Below, piece after piece: positions 51,582-60,584 of a stretch of 64,000 nt of DNA. The number at the start of each line of letters is the position of its first letter. Position 1 is the stretch's first letter. Location of the stretch: the NCBI GenBank assembly GCA_034430215.1, contig DAOUFE010000019.1:434001-498000 (forward strand), written 5' to 3'. The notes below the pieces were generated by a model that saw only the letters and a program-made list of their open reading frames with translations, did no database searches and was not told the DNA's origin. This DNA comes from UBA4782 sp034430215 (GTDB lineage Bacteria; Chloroflexota; Anaerolineae; Anaerolineales; Anaerolineaceae). Both the position numbers and the translations under genes were made by a program.

Positions 51582-53799
51582 ACCACGTATCTCTCAAAAA
51601 CCAGTTGTGAGCTATCGGGGCGGAAAAATGGGTGTCTCTGCTGTTCCAGGAAGCGGAAAAACCACTACCCTTTCTATGCTGGCTGTTCAACTGATCAAAA
51701 ATGGGAAAATTAAAGAAGATGAAGAGATACTGATCGTTACGCTGGTCAATTCAGCAGTAGACAACTTCAATGCACGTATTCAAGAAATGCTGCGCGAAGC
51801 CCGGCAAATTCCCGGTATGGGATACCGTGTTCGCACACTGCATGGATTGGCAAATGATATTGTCCGGCAGAAACCTGCGCTAGTTGGTCTGTCAAACAAT
51901 TATGATGTTGCAGATGAATATAGTCAGAAGAGCCTACGAGATGCAGCAGTAAATAAATGGTTACGGCTTCATCCGGATGTGATTCAGGACCTGACTTCAG
52001 AACTTCATAGCCTGAATAATTCTAAAGTCCGTAATGGTTGGCACGATCTGGTAGAAAACATCGCAATCGCATTCATCCGCCAGGCAAAAGACCTCAGAGT
52101 TGAACCAGCCGTCATCGAAGAAAGAATGAGAGCCCTCGGCTGGCAGAATGAACTGCTTCAAATGGGATTAGAGATCTACACCGATTATCAGCAGGGATTG
52201 GCATATCGAGGAGCAGTTGACTTTGATGATCTGATAGGAATGGCATTGCATATCTTGAATTCCGATCCCGATTATCTGCAAGAATTACAGGCGCGTTGGC
52301 CTTATATATTGGAAGATGAAGCCCAGGACTCAAGCCGCATGCAAGAGGAAATCCTGCGCAAATTGAGCGGCCTGAATGGCAATTGGGTACGTGTAGGTGA
52401 TCCCAACCAGGCGATCTATGAGACTTTCACCACCGCAAATCCTGATTTTCTAATCCAGTTCATGCAGGAGGAAGGAGTTACTCCTTGCAATTTGCCCGAA
52501 TCTGGACGTTCAACTGCCAGTATCATTAACCTTGCCAATAATCTAATCAAATGGACTGGATCAAGTCACCCAAATGTACTTCTCCGCCATTCACTCCGTG
52601 AACCTCTGATTCAAATCACTGATCCCAACGACCCACATCCTAATCCTCCAGATGACCCAGCGGGAATTACTTTATACCTGAATAAACAAACTTCAAAAGA
52701 AGAATTGGCTCTTGTCGTGAAATCAGTGAAAAATTGGCTACCAAAACATCCTGATGAGACGGTTGCAATGCTCATCCCTAGTAATTATTATGGCGAACAA
52801 CTGGTTGAAGAGCTAAAAAAGAATAATGTACCTCATCATGAACTTTTACGCTCAACCGATTCCACACGAAAAATAGTCAATCTTTTTATACACATCCTGC
52901 AACACCTGGCTACTCCGGCAAGAGCATCCACTCTGGCAGAAGCATACTCCTTCATCACCAGATTTAAGAATCATGATGAAAGTTTATCTCTTATTGAAAC
53001 TGAAATTGTCCATCTATTAAAAGGTATAAAAAGACCCGAAATATTTTTGTGGCCAACTTCCCTTCAATCATGGAAAGATGCCTTCCCTGATAATCTCGAA
53101 AACCAAGAAGTCTGTCAAAAACTGATAAATTTTCAGAATCTTTTACAACGATGGCATAATGCCTGCCTGCTGCCAATTGACCAATTGATCTTGATCATTA
53201 CCATGGATCTTTTTACCGAAATGTCCGACCTGGCATTAGCTTATAAAATTGCCCAGACATTGGAACATGTATCATCAGATAATCCAGAATTTAGCCTTTC
53301 CGATTTTATTACTGTTCTTATTCCCATAGCTCAGAATAAAGAAAAATTTATCGGATTTTCTGATAAAGATATCGGTTTCGATCCAGATCAATATAAAGGG
53401 CAGGTGATCGTTTCCACTTATCATAAAGCGAAAGGACTGGAATGGGATCGAGTATATTTATTGTCGGTCAATAATTTTGATTTTCCATCAGGCGACGCAC
53501 AAGATGGGTATGTTTCTGAAAAATATTTTGTCAAAGACCAATTAAACCTGGAAGCAGAAACCCTTGCACAAATGAATCAATTACTGGGGATAACTGATCA
53601 AGATAACAATGATGAATTAACCCCAACGCAAAAAGCGCGGCTAGCAACAGCCTCAGAACGGCTTCGTGTACTATTTGTTGGCATTACCAGAGCTAAAAAG
53701 GAAGTAATCCTTACCTGGAATACCGGTTCACGGGGTGATTGCCAGCCCGCCCAGGCTTTATTGGCGTTAGATGCCATTACCAGACAGGAGCATAAGTGA
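51574..53799 (+). CDS. UvrD/AddA-type helicase
   Basis: A 741-residue SF1A helicase with complete motifs: I VPGSGKTTTL (about residue 24), II LEDEAQDSSRMQ, III RVGDPNQAIYETF, V VSTYHKAKGLEWDRVYLL and VI LFVGITRAKKEVILTW. It has no nuclease domain of its own. The ATG is nine bases after GAGG and lies within the previous gene. Its TGA stop overlaps the GTG start of the nuclease gene (GTGA). Together with the flanking genes it resembles the AddA half of a split AddAB enzyme. Confidence 0.9.
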   Translation: MFEPRISQKPVVSYRGGKMGVSAVPGSGKTTTLSMLAVQLIKNGKIKEDEEILIVTLVNSAVDNFNARIQEMLREARQIPGMGYRVRTLHGLANDIVRQKPALVGLSNNYDVADEYSQKSLRDAAVNKWLRLHPDVIQDLTSELHSLNNSKVRNGWHDLVENIAIAFIRQAKDLRVEPAVIEERMRALGWQNELLQMGLEIYTDYQQGLAYRGAVDFDDLIGMALHILNSDPDYLQELQARWPYILEDEAQDSSRMQEEILRKLSGLNGNWVRVGDPNQAIYETFTTANPDFLIQFMQEEGVTPCNLPESGRSTASIINLANNLIKWTGSSHPNVLLRHSLREPLIQITDPNDPHPNPPDDPAGITLYLNKQTSKEELALVVKSVKNWLPKHPDETVAMLIPSNYYGEQLVEELKKNNVPHHELLRSTDSTRKIVNLFIHILQHLATPARASTLAEAYSFITRFKNHDESLSLIETEIVHLLKGIKRPEIFLWPTSLQSWKDAFPDNLENQEVCQKLINFQNLLQRWHNACLLPIDQLILIITMDLFTEMSDLALAYKIAQTLEHVSSDNPEFSLSDFITVLIPIAQNKEKFIGFSDKDIGFDPDQYKGQVIVSTYHKAKGLEWDRVYLLSVNNFDFPSGDAQDGYVSEKYFVKDQLNLEAETLAQMNQLLGITDQDNNDELTPTQKARLATASERLRVLFVGITRAKKEVILTWNTGSRGDCQPAQALLALDAITRQEHK

Positions 53800-54629
53800 A
53801 CCTGGATCATTCCTTTCGATTTTCGAAATCAAATCTATCAGCTTATGTTCAGTGCAAGCAGCATTTTTATTTACGATATGTAAAAAAGTTAGCCTGGCCG
53901 GCACCTGTTACCGAACCAATCCTGCTTCATGAACAACAACTTGAAAATGGGAAAAATTTTCACCTGCTTATCCAGCAATATATTGCAGGAATTTCTGCTA
54001 TGGACCTTTCAAGAACCATACAGGATGAAAATCTACAGCTTTGGTGGCAAAATTTTCTTAAATATGATCCTTTGAAAGGTGTAGCGGGGAAAAAACTGGC
54101 TGAATATACCCTTTCAACCCGCCTGGCAGGATATCATCTAGATGCAAAATATGACCTGCTGGTTATTTATCCTGACTTGAGTATCACGATATTCGATTGG
54201 AAAACGAATCAATTGCCACCTTCACCCTTCAATTTAGAAAGGAGCCTGCAAACGCAGGTGTATCGATATGTTCTGGCAAGTTCTGGTTCAGGCTTATTAA
54301 CCGAGAGCAATCTTCATCCGGAAAATATTCGCATGACTTACTGGTTTGTAGAGTTCCCCGATAATCCAATAAGCTTTAATTATTCATCAACCGCTATGCG
54401 AAATGAACAAAATCATTTGGCATCTTTAATCGAAGAAATATCTACCCTGTCTGAGGATGCCTTTGAAAAAACAGACAAGGAGAAGTTTTGCAAGGTCTGC
54501 TCGTATCGTTCTTTATGTGATCGTGGCATAAATGCAGGCTTAATGGATGAGGAAACTTCCTTTGACAATGCTTCGGATGATATTTTTTCAGATCTAGATA
54601 TCGATCAGATTGGAGAAATCATCCATTGA
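53796..54629 (+). CDS. RecB/AddB-type PD-(D/E)XK nuclease with an iron-staple motif
   Basis: A 277-residue nuclease. It has the catalytic core LDAKYDLLV followed by FDWKTNQ (Asp134, Lys136) and the QTQVYRYVL helix. One cysteine near the N-terminus (Cys20) and C-x2-C-x5-C at the C-terminus (Cys232, Cys235, Cys241) form the pattern of the [4Fe-4S] iron-staple of AddB, AdnB and Cas4 nucleases. It starts at GTG overlapping the helicase stop and its stop overlaps recJ (TTGA). It is likely the nuclease part of a split AddAB-like complex. Confidence 0.88.
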   Translation: MNLDHSFRFSKSNLSAYVQCKQHFYLRYVKKLAWPAPVTEPILLHEQQLENGKNFHLLIQQYIAGISAMDLSRTIQDENLQLWWQNFLKYDPLKGVAGKKLAEYTLSTRLAGYHLDAKYDLLVIYPDLSITIFDWKTNQLPPSPFNLERSLQTQVYRYVLASSGSGLLTESNLHPENIRMTYWFVEFPDNPISFNYSSTAMRNEQNHLASLIEEISTLSEDAFEKTDKEKFCKVCSYRSLCDRGINAGLMDEETSFDNASDDIFSDLDIDQIGEIIH

Positions 54630-56953
54630 CACCTGCCAATTTGCAATGGCTTGAACCTGAATATCATTCGATTCCGGAAGAAATTTCTGCGCTCTACCCT
54701 GAGTACCCTTTTATTGCAGAGGTATTATACAGGCGTGGTCTTACTTCACTGAATAAAATACTCCCCTTCCTTCACGAAGAAAGCTATACTCCGGCAAGCC
54801 CTTATGATTTTCCTCAAATGGCTGACACAGTGAGATGCATCAAGAAGGCGATCCTTGAGGGAAAGATCTTTGGCATCTGGGGTGATTTCGACGTAGATGG
54901 TCAGACCGCAACCGCCCTGCTGGTTAAAGTGTTGCGTTCACTGAATGCAAAAGTGGAATACCACGTTCCAATCCGTGCAAAAGAAAGTCACGGTATCACT
55001 GTCCCATATCTAGATGCTTTCCTTTCGAGAGGGATCCAGATTCTCATCACCTGCGATACAGGGATCACTGCACATGAAGCAATCACATACGCCAGGCAAA
55101 AAGGGGTCATTGTTATTATCACTGATCATCATACTCTGGCTGAAACTTTGCCTGATGCGCAATTCATCATCCATCCTCACCTGTTAGCAAAAGAACATCC
55201 AGCCAGATCATTATGTGGTGTAGGTACTGCTTTAGAATTATCAGCCGCTTTATTGGATGATCTGGAGTTTTCGCATCAAGCTGCAGAATTTCTTGATCTG
55301 GTAACCTTGGGAACGATCGCTGACCTGGCATCTTTGACAGGGGATAATCGTTACTTTGTCCAACGCGGATTAAAGAAAATTCGCTCAAAACCCTCTTCTT
55401 TGCTGCAAGAGATATTCACCATTACTGAAACCGACCCCCAAGGAATAGACGAAGAAGATATTAGTTTTACAATCGCACCCCGGCTGAATGCTCTTGGCAG
55501 GTTGGGTGATGCAAATCCCGCTGTGGAAATGCTTCTTTCGAACAACCCTGATGAATGCCGAATGTTTGTCAGCCAGATCGAAGCTATGAATTCTAAACGG
55601 AAATTCACTACCGACCAGGTTTTTCAAGCTGCCTACGCTCAGGTCCAGAATGATCCTGAATTACAAAAGAAATCTGTTCTGATCCTGTCCCATCCAGAAT
55701 GGCCTGGTGGAATCGTAGGGATTGTAGCCAGCCGTCTTGTTGATGTATATCACAAACCCGCCCTGGTCATTTCGTCACCCGATGGCGAACTTGCCAGGGG
55801 TTCTGCACGGTCTATAGAAGGAGTAGATATAACTGCCTGCCTGGAAAAAAACCATGAGTTGCTAACAACCTTCGGTGGTCACCCAATGGCAGCAGGATTT
55901 TCTCTTTCTGTAGAAAATCTTGAAAAATTTCGTTCTGCTATGGAGCAAACGGTTGATCAATTGGTTCTTACAGCTCCTCTCGTAGAGAATATTCAGATAG
56001 ATGCTTTTCTTAATATTCCAGATATTTCGATTGAAATGATTGAACAACTGAATCAACTCGCACCTTTTGGTTCAGGGAATCCACCTCTGATATTTGCATG
56101 CCGCAATTTGACCATCGCAAAGCACACACCCATAGGCAGGAATGGCGAGCATGCTCAATTCTTCGTTATGGATGAAAACGGAAATCAGGTTCGTGTCATC
56201 CGTTGGCAGGCCGGTTCATTAGAAATACCAGAAAGTACATTTGATCTGGCATTTTCGTTACGAATTTCCGAATTCAGGGGGACACGAGCTCCTCAGTTGG
56301 AATGGATCGATGCCCGACCAACCAAGGAATTAAGTACTAGCAGCGCGAACCACTCAAAAATCGAAATACTTGATTTTCGAATAGACCATCAAGCCGGACT
56401 GGATTGGATCGATGACCATAAAGAAGATAATATGCAAATCTGGAGTGAGGGCTCAAACCAAAAGGTTCTTCCTGGAAAAGGAAGAGATCAAATCCTCCCA
56501 GCAGAAATACTGGTCATCGCTGGAAGTCCGCCCGATCGAGAGGTATTGGACAAGGTGATTGAAAAAGCATCTCCTCATCAGGTTTTACTTCTTGGATTAA
56601 CCTCAAATAATGATGATCCAAAAGAATTTCTTAAAACTCTCCTGGGAATGGTAAAGTATGCAATCAACCATAAGAATCAACAAATAGACCTATTAGATTT
56701 GGAGCAGGTTACAGGTCAGAATGTAAAAAGCATCCGATTGGGTTTGGAGTTAATCCAGGCACGTGGTCTTTACACTTTTATGGAAGATACAAATGGTCAT
56801 TTTCTGATATCATCTGCAGGAGTTGCAGATATGAAAACTTCAGAAGTGTTGCAAGCTCAACTGCTCCATGCACTTAATGAAACCCACGCTTTTCGATTGT
56901 ATTATCAACGTGTAGCACCGGATAATCTTATTACTGGTGCCTCTACAAGGTAG
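54626..56953 (+). CDS. recJ: Single-stranded-DNA exonuclease RecJ
   Basis: DHH-family 5'-3' exonuclease, 775 residues. The N-terminal GDFDVDGQTATALL, the DHH motif TDHHTL, GTIADLASLTGDNR, the second domain's SHPEWPGGIVGIVASRL and GGHPMAAGFS are all present. After the OB domain there is an extra C-terminal region of about 150 residues (from about 630) that resembles the C-terminal helical domain of longer RecJ proteins. The frame starts at TTG overlapping the nuclease stop, with GGAG upstream; no in-frame ATG is near. Last gene of the DNA-processing operon. Confidence 0.93.
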   Translation: MTPANLQWLEPEYHSIPEEISALYPEYPFIAEVLYRRGLTSLNKILPFLHEESYTPASPYDFPQMADTVRCIKKAILEGKIFGIWGDFDVDGQTATALLVKVLRSLNAKVEYHVPIRAKESHGITVPYLDAFLSRGIQILITCDTGITAHEAITYARQKGVIVIITDHHTLAETLPDAQFIIHPHLLAKEHPARSLCGVGTALELSAALLDDLEFSHQAAEFLDLVTLGTIADLASLTGDNRYFVQRGLKKIRSKPSSLLQEIFTITETDPQGIDEEDISFTIAPRLNALGRLGDANPAVEMLLSNNPDECRMFVSQIEAMNSKRKFTTDQVFQAAYAQVQNDPELQKKSVLILSHPEWPGGIVGIVASRLVDVYHKPALVISSPDGELARGSARSIEGVDITACLEKNHELLTTFGGHPMAAGFSLSVENLEKFRSAMEQTVDQLVLTAPLVENIQIDAFLNIPDISIEMIEQLNQLAPFGSGNPPLIFACRNLTIAKHTPIGRNGEHAQFFVMDENGNQVRVIRWQAGSLEIPESTFDLAFSLRISEFRGTRAPQLEWIDARPTKELSTSSANHSKIEILDFRIDHQAGLDWIDDHKEDNMQIWSEGSNQKVLPGKGRDQILPAEILVIAGSPPDREVLDKVIEKASPHQVLLLGLTSNNDDPKEFLKTLLGMVKYAINHKNQQIDLLDLEQVTGQNVKSIRLGLELIQARGLYTFMEDTNGHFLISSAGVADMKTSEVLQAQLLHALNETHAFRLYYQRVAPDNLITGASTR

Positions 56954-56968
56954 AAAAGGATAAATGAA

Positions 56969-57952
56969 ATGAAAACAAAAACTCGTTGGGGAATTCTTAG
57001 TACCGCCACAATTAATCGTCAACTGATTCCTGCCATAAAAGGGCATCGCGATTCTGAACTGGTCGCAATTGCCAGCCGTTCTGTTGATAAAGCAGAAGCA
57101 GCTGCAAAGCAATGGAAAATCCCGAAGTTTTATGGTAGCTATCAAGCTCTCTTAGATGATCCCAGCATTGACATTATTTACAATCCCTTACCGAACCATT
57201 TACACTGTGAATGGACAGTTAAAGCGGCTCAGGCAGGGAAACATGTATTGGTCGAAAAACCAATTGCATTATCCACTGAAGAAGTTGACGAAATGATTGC
57301 TGCTGCTGAAAAGAACAAAGTGATCATTCAAGAAGCATTCATGTATCGTTTTAACCCACAAACTGATAAAGTAGCTCAATTGGTATCCTCAGGTACAGTG
57401 GGGAAGGTTCGCTATTTGCGCAGCGGGTTCCAGCATTTTCATCATCGTGAAGGTGATTTTCGTTTATTACCCAAGGCTGGTGGTGGCGCTTTATGGGATC
57501 TGGGATGTTACCCCATCAGTTATTTTCAGCTTATCACGAAAACTCTGCCGCTTGATGGCTTTGGCACTGGTGTCATCGGTCCCACAGGTGTTGACAACAC
57601 CTTCTTTGGTACTATAAATTACCCTGACGATATTACAGCCCATTTCTCTTGTTCATTCGATTTACCTGCTTATGCTGTGCTCGAAATTCATGGCACAGAA
57701 GGTATCATGACGATTGCCTCTCCTTTCAAACCACGTGGTCGAACTATGATCATACTAAGGCAGGGTCAAAGCTATCAAACGTTTACATTTTCTACAAAAG
57801 ATGTAGCACTTGGTGAAGTAGAAAATATGGTTCAAGCTTCTCGAGGAAACTTACCTGTTCGTATTAGTCTTCTTGAATCAAAAGAGATAGTGAAAACCAT
57901 TATGAAATTGCATGAATCAGCCAGTTCCAATAGTATTGTCCACTTGAAATGA
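56969..57952 (+). CDS. Gfo/Idh/MocA family oxidoreductase
   Basis: A 327-residue NAD(P)-dependent dehydrogenase. The N-terminal Rossmann part has WGILSTATINRQLIPAI (in place of the standard GxGxxG) and the EKPIAL loop with the conserved lysine; the C-terminal half is the typical open beta-sheet domain. The substrate is likely a sugar or its derivative. AAAAGGA precedes the ATG. It is not obviously linked to the neighbouring operons. Confidence 0.9.
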   Translation: MKTKTRWGILSTATINRQLIPAIKGHRDSELVAIASRSVDKAEAAAKQWKIPKFYGSYQALLDDPSIDIIYNPLPNHLHCEWTVKAAQAGKHVLVEKPIALSTEEVDEMIAAAEKNKVIIQEAFMYRFNPQTDKVAQLVSSGTVGKVRYLRSGFQHFHHREGDFRLLPKAGGGALWDLGCYPISYFQLITKTLPLDGFGTGVIGPTGVDNTFFGTINYPDDITAHFSCSFDLPAYAVLEIHGTEGIMTIASPFKPRGRTMIILRQGQSYQTFTFSTKDVALGEVENMVQASRGNLPVRISLLESKEIVKTIMKLHESASSNSIVHLK

Positions 57953-57989
57953 GATAAATTCCTCGTGCTGAATATTTGGATTTATATGG

Positions 57990-58081
57990 TAAAATATTGA
58001 CTTGGTTAGCAGGATTTCCTGCTGCCTTTCCACTCTTGGCATACCCACGGTATGAATGAGAGTAATTCCAGGGAAAGGAGG
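57990..58081 (+). promoter_or_regulatory. rpsF leader: -10 element and structured RNA hiding the ribosome binding site
   Basis: A TAAAAT (57990-57995) is a possible -10. The RNA then forms hairpin AGCAGG-ATTT-CCTGCT (58008-58023). A second element has outer stem CCTTTCC/GGAAAGG (58025-58031 with 58072-58078), middle stem ACTCT/AGAGT and tip CATACC-CAC-GGTATG (58040-58054). The outer stem's right arm overlaps the AAAGGAGG ribosome binding site (58074-58081). This arrangement fits the known feedback control of rpsF by S6:S18, though I could not compare it with the published motif. Confidence 0.55.
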
Positions 58082-58091
58082 TTTTCCGAAA

Positions 58092-58373
58092 ATGCGCGAA
58101 TATGAAGTCGTAGTTATTGCTGATCCCGAACTGGATGAGACAAGTTTTAAGAGTCTCGTCGAGAAGGTTTCAGGTTGGATCACTGAAGCTGGTGGTTCTG
58201 TTTTAAAGACAGAACTCTGGGGTAAACAGCGAATGGCATATTTGATCAAGAAGCAGCGCGAAGGACAATATTTCATGTTGCATGCACAGATGGCACCAGC
58301 ATTTACAACTTCGCTAGAACGTAATCTACGGTTATCAGAACCGGTTTTACGTTTTATGATTACTGTAAAATAA
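58092..58373 (+). CDS. rpsF: 30S ribosomal protein bS6
   Basis: Ribosomal protein S6, 93 residues, with the usual MREYEVVVIADPELDETSFK start and the LWGKQRMAYLIKKQREGQY segment. The ATG is about ten bases after AAAGGAGG; upstream codons in frame belong to the leader RNA. First gene of the conserved rpsF-ssb-rpsR operon. Confidence 0.96.
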   Translation: MREYEVVVIADPELDETSFKSLVEKVSGWITEAGGSVLKTELWGKQRMAYLIKKQREGQYFMLHAQMAPAFTTSLERNLRLSEPVLRFMITVK

Positions 58374-58412
58374 TTTCATCCAGTCCGCCGGGAAACTGGC
58401 AAGGAGAACGTT

Positions 58413-58814
58413 ATGAGCCGTGGACTGAATAAAGTAATGATCATTGGTCACCTGGGTCGTGATCCCGAAATGCGGTATACCCCTGCTGGTAAACCAGTAA
58501 CTACATTTACCGTTGCTACTACCCGCAATTGGAATAGCGCAGATGGAGAAAAGCATGTAGATACCGAATGGTTCACAGTTGTAACCTGGGGTAACCTTGC
58601 AGAAATTTGTAACCAGTATTTGAAAAAAGGTCAACAGGTATATGTTGAAGGACGGTTACAAACACGACGGTGGGAAGATACTGAAGGAGTAAAACATTCC
58701 GCAGTTGAAATTGTGGCTAATGAAATGATGATGCTGGGAGAACGACGAGAATCTTCATCGACAACATCGATGGGATTCGGAGAATCTGAGCATCAGGATG
58801 AGTATCCGTACTAA
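58413..58814 (+). CDS. ssb: Single-stranded DNA-binding protein
   Basis: OB-fold protein of 133 residues that protects single-stranded DNA. The start MSRGLNKVMIIGHLGRDPE and the WFTVVTWGNLAEICNQYLKKG region are characteristic. The disordered tail is short and ends HQDEYPY; the usual acidic DDIPF tip that recruits partner proteins is only partly kept. AAGGAG precedes the ATG. It lies between rpsF and rpsR, as in many bacteria. Confidence 0.95.
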   Translation: MSRGLNKVMIIGHLGRDPEMRYTPAGKPVTTFTVATTRNWNSADGEKHVDTEWFTVVTWGNLAEICNQYLKKGQQVYVEGRLQTRRWEDTEGVKHSAVEIVANEMMMLGERRESSSTTSMGFGESEHQDEYPY

Positions 58815-58829
58815 TTGTTGGAGGTAAGT

Positions 58830-59105
58830 ATGTCTGAAGATTATGGCAATGATACCGAGCAATATGGTAGTGGGCGTCGCTATATCGCACGTCCAAAAAT
58901 TTGCCAGTTTTGCGCCGATAAAAATATTGAAATTGATTACAAGCAGATCGATCTACTGAGACGCTATGTTACAGAAGATGGAAAGATTCGTCCTCGCCGC
59001 CAGACAGGAACTTGTGCACGACACCAACGTGCATTAGCGAATGCGATCAAACGCGCCCGACACATCGCCCTGCTTCCATTCACCCTCGATATGGGTGATA
59101 AATAA
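58830..59105 (+). CDS. rpsR: 30S ribosomal protein bS18, zinc-binding form
   Basis: Ribosomal protein S18, 91 residues, which pairs with S6. The segment KICQFCADK (C-x2-C) and a later GTCARHQ provide zinc ligands, so this is the C+ (zinc ribbon) type. GGAGG lies before the ATG. The upstream part has a short acidic extension. It is the last gene of the operon. Confidence 0.96.
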   Translation: MSEDYGNDTEQYGSGRRYIARPKICQFCADKNIEIDYKQIDLLRRYVTEDGKIRPRRQTGTCARHQRALANAIKRARHIALLPFTLDMGDK

Positions 59106-59126
59106 GCTCACTTTTTAAATTCGAAG

Positions 59127-59159
59127 AATGAGCATAGAGAAGTTTTCTCTATGCTCATT
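59127..59159. terminator. Long perfect hairpin after rpsR
   Basis: A 15-pair perfect stem (59127-59141 with 59145-59159) and three-base loop GTT. No clear T-run follows, so it may attenuate or stabilise rather than fully terminate; the PPIase gene starts 24 bases later. Confidence 0.6.
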
Positions 59160-59182
59160 AATGTAATCAGAGGAAGCAATAT

Positions 59183-60532
59183 ATGGCACGATTTCCATTC
59201 ATTTTTAAAAAATCTGAACACAAATTCGAAGACAAGCCTTCCCATAAAGAATTCAATAAAAAACACCTTGCTCGCGTAGAACGTGAAAAGCGTCAACGCA
59301 AGTGGTTACTTGGGGGATTGATCGTCATTGGAATCGCAGTTCTCGGATTGATTGGATATGGTTTGCTTGACCAATTTGTTCTACGTGATCTGAAACCTGT
59401 TGCAGAGGTAAATGACGAAAAAATAACTGCGAAAGAATTTGTAAAACGTGTTCAATATGTACGTGCCCAATTAGGGCAACAGTACCTTCAGTATGTTCAG
59501 TATTATCAGTGGTTTGGTAGCGATCCAACTTTTAGCAGCCAGATACAAAGTAGTCTTCAACAACTGGAGACACAATTAAGCCCCAGTTATGCATCTACCC
59601 TGGCTCAAACGGTTCTTGACCGGATGATGGAAGAACGTTTGATCATGCAGCTTGCACAAAAGGAAGGCATTACAGTCAGTGATAAAGAAGTAGATGCCGC
59701 TATGCAAGAAGCTTTTGGCTTTTTTCCAAATGGAACTCCTGTTCCAACAGCCACTTCAACAACGTTTCCAACTGCTACTCTTAATCCAGCGGTATTTGAC
59801 ATCATCACCGCCACTCCCACTTCACTACCCCCCACTATCACACCTACACCAATATTTACATTGACCCCCGTCCCATCTTCGACTCCAACAGCTACAGTTG
59901 ATCCAGCTATTCCAACCAACACGCCTGCTCCTACTTCTACTCCCATGACAGAAGAAGGATATGCCACGAAGGTTTCTGATTATGTATCGTCAGCCGCTGA
60001 TTATGGTTTTACTGTAGAAGATTTTCGTTATATGTATCTTGTTCAATTGACGGAAATCAAGTTGAAAGAGAAAATCACTGCGAATGAAAGCCCTGTGCAG
60101 GAACAGGTTTGGGCTCGTCACATCCTTGTTTCGGATGAAGCCACTGCAAACGACCTCATCAGCCAACTCATGGAAGGCGCAGATTTTGCAGAGCTTGCCA
60201 AGCAGTATTCCCTGGATACCAGCAACGCCAGCAATGGTGGTGACTTGGGTTGGTTCAGTAAAGGCGCAATGGTCAAAGAATTTGAAGATGCAGCCTTTGC
60301 CTTAAAACCTGGTGATATTAGCGCTCCTGTTCAAACCAGTTTTGGCTGGCACTTAATCCAGTGCATTGATCATACCACTCGAACTTTGACCGAAAGTGAA
60401 TTCAATACATTCAAAACGAATGCATACAATAAATGGCTCGATGAACAAAAAACTTCTGCCAGCAAGTATGAGATGTTGGATTACTGGCAGACAGTAGTTC
60501 CAACTGAACCTGGCGTTCCTGTAGTTCAATAA
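59183..60532 (+). CDS. Membrane-anchored parvulin-type peptidyl-prolyl isomerase
   Basis: A 449-residue PrsA/SurA-like folding factor. After a basic cytoplasmic stretch there is one membrane helix (about residues 39-62), then a SurA-N-like helical domain (AEVNDEKITAKEFVKRVQYV ... MEERLIMQLAQKEGITVSDK), a Pro/Thr-rich insert of about 70 residues (about 185-255) and a C-terminal rotamase domain (VWARHILVSDEATANDLISQ ... NGGDLGWFSKG ... FGWHLIQ). The long Thr/Pro insert is unusual and probably exposed outside the membrane. The substrate is unknown. A strong terminator follows. Confidence 0.9.
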   Translation: MARFPFIFKKSEHKFEDKPSHKEFNKKHLARVEREKRQRKWLLGGLIVIGIAVLGLIGYGLLDQFVLRDLKPVAEVNDEKITAKEFVKRVQYVRAQLGQQYLQYVQYYQWFGSDPTFSSQIQSSLQQLETQLSPSYASTLAQTVLDRMMEERLIMQLAQKEGITVSDKEVDAAMQEAFGFFPNGTPVPTATSTTFPTATLNPAVFDIITATPTSLPPTITPTPIFTLTPVPSSTPTATVDPAIPTNTPAPTSTPMTEEGYATKVSDYVSSAADYGFTVEDFRYMYLVQLTEIKLKEKITANESPVQEQVWARHILVSDEATANDLISQLMEGADFAELAKQYSLDTSNASNGGDLGWFSKGAMVKEFEDAAFALKPGDISAPVQTSFGWHLIQCIDHTTRTLTESEFNTFKTNAYNKWLDEQKTSASKYEMLDYWQTVVPTEPGVPVVQ

Positions 60533-60552
60533 ACAATTTGCTACATGATGTG

Positions 60553-60581
60553 AGAAAGCCATCTTTGAAAGATGGCTTTCT
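60553..60581. terminator. Bidirectional terminator
   Basis: A 13-pair stem (60553-60565 with 60569-60581, loop TGA) between the converging isomerase and methyltransferase genes, followed by TATTT. Confidence 0.85.
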
Positions 60582-60584
60582 TAT

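Noticed and set aside
59605..59967. Minus-strand reading frame of 120 codons rich in Val and Gly
   Set aside because: It is the antisense of the Thr/Pro-rich insert of the isomerase gene; such repeats give low-complexity open frames. No ribosome binding site or homology.
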